NCBI GenBank assembly: GCA_964411665.1
Contig: CAYPMR010000034.1
Location: 1-39,608, forward strand
Direction of reading: 5' to 3'
DNA: 39,608 nucleotides
Origin: CALFCE01 sp964411665
GTDB lineage: Bacteria > Pseudomonadota > Gammaproteobacteria > Granulosicoccales > Granulosicoccaceae
Shown here: piece after piece, positions 34,425 through 39,608 of the stretch
How the letters are laid out: each line of letters opens with the position of its first letter
Numbering within the stretch: the stretch's first letter is position 1
The notes under the pieces: model-generated
Told to the model about the DNA's origin: nothing
Database searches by the model: none
Seen by the model: the letters and a program-made list of their open reading frames with translations, nothing else
Program-made: the position numbers and the translations under genes

Positions 34425-34466
34425 GTCACCCAAACAGCCATTTACAATAACGACTGTTTGAGTGAC
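34425..34466 (-). terminator. Long hairpin between Flp pilin and TadG-like gene
   Basis: 13-base arms GTCACCCAAACAG and CTGTTTGAGTGAC with a 16-base loop; the single mismatch becomes a G-U pair in the minus-strand transcript. It starts about 20 bases past the pilin stop. There is no T-run in the minus direction, so it could be a leaky terminator or mRNA stabiliser that lets pilin be made in excess over the assembly genes. Confidence 0.55.
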
Positions 34467-34487
34467 ATTTTTTATATTTCAAATATT

Positions 34488-34799
34488 TTATTGACCACCG
34501 CTATAGTAAGTGCCAAGCGTTCTGGCCTGCTGCGCATCGGTGGTAGCATTAGTCGCAGCAGTTGTAGCGACCCCAATCCCTGCATCAGGCGTCCCCCCTC
34601 CCAGTACCGCTGTCATACCAGCAAAAGACCCCTGTACAGCGCTACCGAAGAACTTGACACCTGCTATTGATGCCAAGGCAATAAGCGCTACGATAATGAT
34701 GTATTCAGTCATACCTTGCCCATGCTGCAACTTTCGTTGACCATTGGCCTCGCTGATATTTTTACATCGTATAAAACGTGATTTATATCTGTATTTCAT
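34488..34799 (-). CDS. flp: Flp-type major pilin
   Basis: 103 residues. After a basic leader, HGQGMTEYIIIVALIALASI is a Flp prepilin site: Gly, Glu-Tyr at +5/+6 and a hydrophobic helix. A short hydrophilic tail rich in Ala/Thr/Gly follows, longer than in minimal Flp pilins. AAGGA lies six to seven bases before the ATG. First gene of the Tad operon and followed by a strong hairpin, which fits a highly expressed structural subunit. The peptidase that would cut it is not in this window. Confidence 0.85.
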   Translation of the reverse strand: MKYRYKSRFIRCKNISEANGQRKLQHGQGMTEYIIIVALIALASIAGVKFFGSAVQGSFAGMTAVLGGGTPDAGIGVATTAATNATTDAQQARTLGTYYSGGQ

Positions 34800-35723
34800 A
34801 CTATTTCCTTAATGGTTAACCAATAAAAACAAAATACGAAAGATTTATTGATTCCTTGAACGTCAAAAAACCAATCCTTCTATTTACAGCCATGGGCTTA
34901 AACACATTAATTTGCCCAGACCCACACAACAAACAGAGAAGACTCAATCACTTCCCCATACAACCTTACACACCGAACAAATTTCTACACTGACAACATC
35001 AACCTACATAAATACAAATAGATTTTTCAATATTTCGAACATCTTGACGCATACAACTGTTTACTGCTCCGCAAAATAAAGACTATTTGAAACACTCAAC
35101 ATTGAAGAGCAATGAACCATGGAGGAGATCGTTTCTAAAGCTTCGGTAAAAATACCAACGCATTAAAACAAAAGAGATAAAGTGGTTTTCGGACGACTAT
35201 CTCTTTGAATTGGAACAGATTTACTGGGTTTATCAGAATGACAGAGACAGGTTCTCTTATTCGTCCATGATTCACCGATAGCCCCCAGGTAGGCACAAAG
35301 GAAATCCGAGAAAAGTAATCTTGACGTAGACCGGAACGCTAGTCGGATTAAGGTAACAACAACGCAAAATTGCAGTGACAGAAGTATCTTAAGAGGTACT
35401 GCGAATTGAATTTGTAATTGATGAGGGTATCGCCACGCAGCGACGCACCGGTTTAAATTGGTAAATATATAACAAGAGAAGTAGAACCAGGAAGGAGTGA
35501 CCGGCACTGATATTACAAAATAAGTTACAAAATAACTTACAGTACGTAAGCCTTTGAATCTAAAATATCGCATGACAATCCTTGTCAATTGCTTGAAGAA
35601 TGATAGGAAACTTACACTTCGTACAAACAGCAGTCAAGCTTTCTTTGTTAGATAATTTAGACTAACCTTGTTTTTTACATAGCTGAAACAGGACGGCTCA
35701 GCATAATCCAAGGAGTGGAATAC
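34800..35723. other. AT-rich region between pilin and RHS-like gene
   Basis: About 900 bases with no gene I can support. A 141-codon minus-strand frame (35588-35163) has no recognisable family, signal or ribosome binding site. Two overlapping inverted repeats lie at 35521-35550. The promoter of the pilin operon should be here, near 34800-34950, but I see no strong consensus. Confidence 0.4.
35521..35550. promoter_or_regulatory. Overlapping inverted repeats upstream of the RHS-like gene
   Basis: TAAGTTA-CAAAA-TAACTTA (35521-35539) overlaps CTTAC-AGTAC-GTAAG (35536-35550). The pair could be an operator or alternative RNA stems. About 175 bases before the likely start at 35724. Confidence 0.35.
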
Positions 35724-38270
35724 GTGAATTTTGAATCATCAATATCATCTCTCGATGTATTTTATCCTTTAAAATCAAATACCAGATATTCTGCTAGAAC
35801 CCATCTTAAGGCTAGAGGTTGTGCGTCACAAAAAAGCACGTGCCGAACCAATAGAACAAGACACCCCCTTTGTGCATATGTAATTCATGAGCATCGATGG
35901 ACGCTGCGCAAATTGTTTGCCACGCTTCACACTAAGCAGATATATTTTGATTTTAATCTGACTCAATACATACTGCTATTCATAATTTATCAGGCAATTC
36001 TTGCGTGGCCTGACGTCAGTAACGCGTCACAATTATCAGTTACTCCATACACCTATGGGGAAGAAGAATCCGGCTTCATATTCACTGAAGTTGATTATCT
36101 GGATGACAATAATATTCCGGTCCTGACGCGTCATTTCAATAGCAAGAATACACATTGGGATATTGGCCTGGGGCCAGGTTGGCTAACAAATTTTCATAGG
36201 CGTGTTCTGACAAAAAATTCACAACGTATAAATATTCTTGACTCAAATGGGATGATACTTTTTTTTACATCAGCAGACGTTGAAAACAGATGGAATCATC
36301 CGGAAAAGGGATACATAGAATTAGACAATGACATAATTGTATGGCATGCGACTGATGGATTTAAATATGTCTTTAACGGACCACATCTGATCACCATAGT
36401 TAATAACAATTATCGAAAAATGACGCTTATTTATAAAAATGAACTTTTGTACCAAGTCAAATTAGCGGAAATAAAAAATCAGATAGAGACTCCTTCAAAA
36501 ATCAACTCAATATTTTTTAGATACAAACCATTATCAAAATCGTCGGCTATAAATCCCAAGATACAGTCAGTATTTTTCGATTCAGAGCAAATATTAAAAT
36601 ACAGCTACAACGGGAATCAGTTACGAAACGTTTTATATTCAACTGCAAATCGTAATATTAAGGAAAAAGTCGCTTCCTGGTCGAGCGACTACATCAATAT
36701 AGCTTTCGACGATAACCCTCACCCTTTACTGGAAAGAGTACGCTCCAACCATACTGATAAAGTTGAATATAGAGTCGTGTACGACGAAACACACACAGAA
36801 TTCAGGATATGGAAAACTCAAAATAACACCCAATCAGAAATCTACAACAGCTTAAACGATAACGAGAAAACTAAATATTTTAAAGGAAGCAATAGCTCGA
36901 TATCGACACAAACTTCAAGAATTCCTACCATTATGACGATGAAACGCGCACTAAAAGCTGTCTTAAATAAACGATCAGACAAACATATTCCAGAATTTCA
37001 CACCAAGGTGAAAAGTACCTCTACCAGGGCGCTAGAGTCTGACAATATTCACCAGTTTTACACCGTAACGATTCCAGGACCCACTTGTACGAACTGCAAG
37101 ACAAATGTAATTGTTGTCGCTGTCGATAGCACAGGCCATATGACCGGTTTAGCTTTTAATGGCAAGGCTACGACATGGGATATTATTACAGGCAGTAACC
37201 CAACTACCTATTACACTACGACCTATAAAGAACAAGGTATTCTCGAGAGACATAACTCAAAACATTCATCTGTTAAAAAACTGCATAAGCACAGCTCAGC
37301 GAAGGAAAGCCAACAATTAAATGTAGTCAAAACAAAAATAATACAAAGAGATTTAAAAGAACGACCTGTAACACTTGAATCTGATGATTTGGGCACAGTG
37401 AAAGTCGACTACTCTCCTGATTCCATTCTAGTCACCCATCAATCAATAAACCAAATCAAACTAGCAGATAACTCAATATTACAACCTACCCGATTAAGTC
37501 GGCTTCATGAGCGCCAAACCAGAATTGGTCTTGCAGGTAAAGAAACCAAACGAATTCTTGCTATAGAGTTATTCAGGCGTAATCATGACACAAATAGTTG
37601 TCAAATCATTACCAGTGAGCCAACGATTTTTAGCGATTTGGAACCCGAACCCACAAACGCTACTAACATTGACAGTGCATTGGATGATGACAGTGCATAC
37701 GATTGTCAGGAATCAGAGAATATAGCTAATATCCGCGAAGAAACACATAGCGCACAATTTTCAACGTTGGGAGGTCTATCAACTCAGTTTCTAGATATCA
37801 CACCAGCAAACTGTCAAAGCTTCTTCGAAATTCCAAATGCCATCCAAAGAGGCAGCCTTATCGAAAATGCCGTGGCTCAATCTGATCGGTATAGCTCGGC
37901 ATTGAGTACAGTTCGCTGGTTTCCATCCATAGATTTTGTCCAGGATCGTACTGCAATTGTTCAAACAAGCCGCGATTTAACGGCCACTACGTACATCGAA
38001 AGACCGGACCGTCTTTACAACATACTTGTACGCGAAGCAGAACTTGTCAATACGCGCTTTCTGGAACCTTTAACGTTAAACGGGCACGTTACTGCGATAG
38101 ACGGCAATCAATCGACGACTATCAGACAAAATGATATCGATCAAATCAGAATGGAAATTATCATTCAGCAGGGAGAAGCAACAGATGAACAGCTAATACA
38201 AATTAGCCGGGCTGCTTTGGAGATAATGAATGTACATGGAATCACACTGGAAATTATAGAAATCCCCTGA
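35724..38270 (+). CDS. RHS-like orphan protein (DUF6531-type N-terminal region)
   Basis: About 848 residues from the GTG at 35724, chosen because AAGGAG lies eight bases before it; a GTG three codons earlier overlaps that site. An 85-residue basic tail precedes a hydrophobic helix ending WPDVSNA, a possible signal. Then comes an RHS-type entry region: PVLTRHFNSKNTHWDIGLGP, GWLTNFHRRVL, NILDSNGMILFF, and DGFKYVFNG, as in DUF6531 domains of RHS proteins. One degenerate YD-like unit is near VVAVDSTGHMTGLAFNG after a CTNC pair. The usual long series of YD repeats and the PxxxxDPxGL core border are missing. The C-terminal third is acidic and unlike any toxin domain I know. Codon use is visibly AT-rich compared with its neighbours, suggesting acquisition by transfer. 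Confidence 0.7.
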   Translation: MNFESSISSLDVFYPLKSNTRYSARTHLKARGCASQKSTCRTNRTRHPLCAYVIHEHRWTLRKLFATLHTKQIYFDFNLTQYILLFIIYQAILAWPDVSNASQLSVTPYTYGEEESGFIFTEVDYLDDNNIPVLTRHFNSKNTHWDIGLGPGWLTNFHRRVLTKNSQRINILDSNGMILFFTSADVENRWNHPEKGYIELDNDIIVWHATDGFKYVFNGPHLITIVNNNYRKMTLIYKNELLYQVKLAEIKNQIETPSKINSIFFRYKPLSKSSAINPKIQSVFFDSEQILKYSYNGNQLRNVLYSTANRNIKEKVASWSSDYINIAFDDNPHPLLERVRSNHTDKVEYRVVYDETHTEFRIWKTQNNTQSEIYNSLNDNEKTKYFKGSNSSISTQTSRIPTIMTMKRALKAVLNKRSDKHIPEFHTKVKSTSTRALESDNIHQFYTVTIPGPTCTNCKTNVIVVAVDSTGHMTGLAFNGKATTWDIITGSNPTTYYTTTYKEQGILERHNSKHSSVKKLHKHSSAKESQQLNVVKTKIIQRDLKERPVTLESDDLGTVKVDYSPDSILVTHQSINQIKLADNSILQPTRLSRLHERQTRIGLAGKETKRILAIELFRRNHDTNSCQIITSEPTIFSDLEPEPTNATNIDSALDDDSAYDCQESENIANIREETHSAQFSTLGGLSTQFLDITPANCQSFFEIPNAIQRGSLIENAVAQSDRYSSALSTVRWFPSIDFVQDRTAIVQTSRDLTATTYIERPDRLYNILVREAELVNTRFLEPLTLNGHVTAIDGNQSTTIRQNDIDQIRMEIIIQQGEATDEQLIQISRAALEIMNVHGITLEIIEIP

Positions 38271-38380
38271 ACACTGTGACTATAATTTAATAGCCACCAT
38301 TACCTGCTGTTGACTACTTAAATGATAAATGCTCGTGCAACCTATTTAGCATCTGATCACTTAATATTGAGGAAACCCTG

Positions 38381-38668
38381 ATGTTTATAGTTTTACTCAG
38401 ATTTACTGAAAACAAAGCGAAAGCTGCAGAATTTATGGACGATCACTTAACCTGGGCGAAGCGCGGGATGGATGACAATGTTTTTCTTACAATTGGCAGC
38501 CTGCAGCCAAACCAGGGCGGTGCAATACTGGCGCACAACGAAGAACGTGGGAAACTGGAAAACAGGATTAATGAAGACCCTTTTGTGCGAGAAGGAATCG
38601 TCGCACCGGAAATTCTGGAAATCACGGCTTCAAAGGCCGACGATCGTTTAAAATTTCTACTTGAATAA
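38381..38668 (+). CDS. YciI-like small protein
   Basis: 95 residues of the YciI/ferredoxin-like fold family. MFIVLLRFTENKAKAAEFMDDHLTWAKRG-type N-terminus with the conserved His, then GSLQPNQGGAIL and EDPFVREGIVAPEILEI, match YciI relatives. GAGGA lies eight bases before the ATG. Family members are small dimeric enzymes or binding proteins of mostly unknown reaction. It stands alone between the RHS-like gene and the convergent monooxygenase-like gene. Confidence 0.82.
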   Translation: MFIVLLRFTENKAKAAEFMDDHLTWAKRGMDDNVFLTIGSLQPNQGGAILAHNEERGKLENRINEDPFVREGIVAPEILEITASKADDRLKFLLE

Positions 38669-38806
38669 CTCTTGCACTGTAAAAAAACCCTATAAAAACC
38701 TGTATACGTTACTGATAGATCAGCAGATTATGTATTGAAAAATCACTCTTGGCTACTCAACTATAGTCAATTTCAAGTCGATCTTGTGCTGCCTGAAAGC
38801 GGAATT

Positions 38807-38848
38807 TAAGTTTCTGTATATAAGTTTCTGTATATAAGTTTCTGTATA
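38807..38848. repeat. Three perfect tandem copies of a 14-base unit
   Basis: TAAGTTTCTGTATA is repeated three times without change, in the gap between two convergent genes and next to a run of A residues. Likely slippage-prone; no function is evident. Confidence 0.8.
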
Positions 38849-38864
38849 AAAAAAACCAGGCGCC

Positions 38865-39212
38865 TTAGCTTAACGACCGACCCTCAGGCCCGGAATAAGC
38901 ACGCTCAACTTTCGCAACACGTAGTTCGTAGTGCGAGTACCACCGCTTTATTCCTTGATTTTGCGCTGCAAGATGTTGAACCTGTTGCTTCCAGGCGCTG
39001 ATACTTTCCTCATCTTTCCAATAGGACACCGTTATACCAATACCCTCCCTGTCACGTGTACTCTCAGCGCCCAAGCATCCTGGTTGCTCAAGGGCAAGTT
39101 CAAACATTCGCTTACCCATTTGTTCATAACCAGCATCATTCTCACTAAGCTGGCTAGTGAATATTACGGCGTAGTACGGCGGTTCCGGAGTTTTTGAAAA
39201 TCTCTCATTCAT
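38865..39212 (-). CDS. Antibiotic biosynthesis monooxygenase (ABM) fold protein
   Basis: About 115 residues from the ATG at 39212; a TTG at 39260 directly after the regulator remnant's stop gives a longer but less likely protein. PYYAVIFTSQLSE, then FELALEQPGCLGAEST and ISVTYWKDEES-like SYWKDEESISAWK and RWYSHYELRVAKVERAYSG are hallmarks of ABM-fold proteins, ferredoxin-like dimers that include small monooxygenases and haem-degrading enzymes. The actual reaction cannot be told. A minus-strand T-run follows the stop, but the GGCGCC before it has no loop, so I do not call a terminator. Confidence 0.82.
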   Translation of the reverse strand: MNERFSKTPEPPYYAVIFTSQLSENDAGYEQMGKRMFELALEQPGCLGAESTRDREGIGITVSYWKDEESISAWKQQVQHLAAQNQGIKRWYSHYELRVAKVERAYSGPEGRSLS

Positions 39213-39260
39213 ATTTTCGATGGTCTGTTTTATCGTTGTTTTACAAACTGGTTTAATCAA

Positions 39261-39460
39261 TTAGAAATTCAGCTCCGGATTTACCGGATTGACATTCGCA
39301 CGAAAGCTGAAAATAAAACCGTCTACGATTAACCTTTGTGTTTTTCGGTGGCAGGTCGCCGTACTCACACTGACCCTCCCAGCTAGTTCTGCATTTTTAG
39401 ACGTCCGTCCGATCGCAGCAGTTTGAGGATTTTCCGATCACTACGAGCTGGATTGAGCAT
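39261..39460 (-). pseudogene. Lrp/AsnC-type regulator, HTH part only, frameshifted
   Basis: From an ATG at 39460 the frame reads LNPARSDRKILKLLRSDGR, then stops at TAG. Shifting by one base at the A-run (T-run 39394-39398 on the plus strand) restores NAELAGRVSVSTATCHRKTQ, RLIVDGFI and FRANVNP, the Lrp/AsnC helix-turn-helix and start of the sensor domain, ending at TAA 39261. One more A in the run would give DGRLKNAELA in a single frame. Even restored, it would be only about 66 residues against roughly 150 for the family. It could be a decayed gene or a sequencing slip plus a truncation. It is just upstream of, and on the same strand as, the ABM gene. Confidence 0.7.
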
Positions 39461-39551
39461 TTTTATCGATTATTCCAATTATCAATATTATTTGGATATT
39501 TTATAGCAACATTAGGATAGCTTATAATCAACTATTTGAATTTTTAAACTT

Positions 39552-39608
39552 ATGGAAGGTCTGATTAAACATCGAATACTTTCTGACTTTCTTCCAATAC
39601 ACATAATT
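39552..39608 (+). CDS. Possible start of a divergent gene, off the right edge
   Basis: An ATG opens a frame of 19 codons to the window end (MEGLIKHRILSDFLPIHII). No Shine-Dalgarno sequence is visible and no family can be recognised. It is divergent from the Lrp/AsnC remnant, where a regulated transporter gene is common, but that is only context. Confidence 0.25.
   Translation, partial: MEGLIKHRILSDFLPIHII

Noticed and set aside
35118..35165. 15-codon open frame starting ATGGAGGAG
   Set aside because: Too short and without context to support a gene.
35163..35588. 141-codon minus-strand open frame in the AT-rich gap
   Set aside because: No family features or ribosome binding site; its Phe/Leu-rich stretches look like a by-product of AT-rich DNA. 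It could still be a small membrane protein, but there is no positive evidence.
38849..38864. Intrinsic terminator after the ABM gene
   Set aside because: GGCGCC before the T-run is self-complementary but leaves no loop, so no proper hairpin can form.
1..39608. CRISPR array, tRNA or rRNA genes, insertion sequences
   Set aside because: No regularly spaced identical repeats, no cloverleaf or rRNA signature, and no transposase gene were seen on reading both strands.

Overview
The window looks like a piece of a marine or other aquatic gammaproteobacterial chromosome. This is an inference from gene content: beta-glucan and xylan hydrolases built as lipoproteins and multidomain secreted enzymes, an Ebo cluster, a TMEM220-type membrane protein, a Tad/Flp pilus locus and a GSU2403-type nucleotidyltransferase. 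There are 28 confident or fairly confident genes, one frameshifted gene and several regulatory or repeat elements. No tRNA, rRNA, CRISPR array or insertion sequence was seen.

Region 1 (1-5.8 kb): a partial von Willebrand A (VWA) lipoprotein runs off the left edge on the minus strand. Divergent from it are a MoxR-type AAA+ ATPase, a CoxE-like VWA protein and a large DUF3604 protein, closely spaced. Two copies of a short REP-like element lie in opposite orientation on either side of the DUF3604 gene. Each copy begins on the stop codon of a neighbouring gene.

Region 2 (5.8-13.1 kb): a GH16 glucanase-like lipoprotein with an FN3 domain and a four-helix TMEM220 protein (both minus) precede a tight four-gene operon eboD-eboA-eboB-eboF. 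Its genes overlap by 1-4 bases. The usual eboC (UbiA-like) and eboE genes are not here.

Region 3 (13.5-19.8 kb): a 1065-residue modular GH10 xylanase-like protein with five FN3-like repeats, a probable outer-membrane beta-barrel protein with a cysteine-rich N-terminal part, and a second GH16-fold lipoprotein whose catalytic motif has lost two of three acidic residues. Together with the first GH16 they suggest secreted polysaccharide handling.

Region 4 (19.8-21.1 kb): a stand-alone GSU2403-family nucleotidyltransferase-fold protein preceded by two AT-rich inverted repeats that share TATACCG/CGGTATA arms and look like operators.

Region 5 (21.1-34.8 kb, all minus): a Tad/Flp pilus operon. In transcription order it reads Flp pilin, TadG-like, TadE-like, an unknown secreted protein, a small Flp-like pilin, CpaB, a secretin, FHA-TadA ATPase, TadB, TadC, an unknown lipoprotein, DUF192, TadE-like. 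The secretin has a prepilin-like N-terminus and a LysM-like domain. No TadZ/CpaE, TadD or prepilin peptidase gene is present. A long hairpin separates the pilin from the rest.

Region 6 (34.8-39.6 kb): about 0.9 kb of AT-rich sequence with no convincing gene, an AT-rich RHS-like orphan protein, a YciI-like protein, a small monooxygenase-like protein, and an Lrp/AsnC-type regulator remnant broken at an A-run. A possible divergent gene starts at the right edge.
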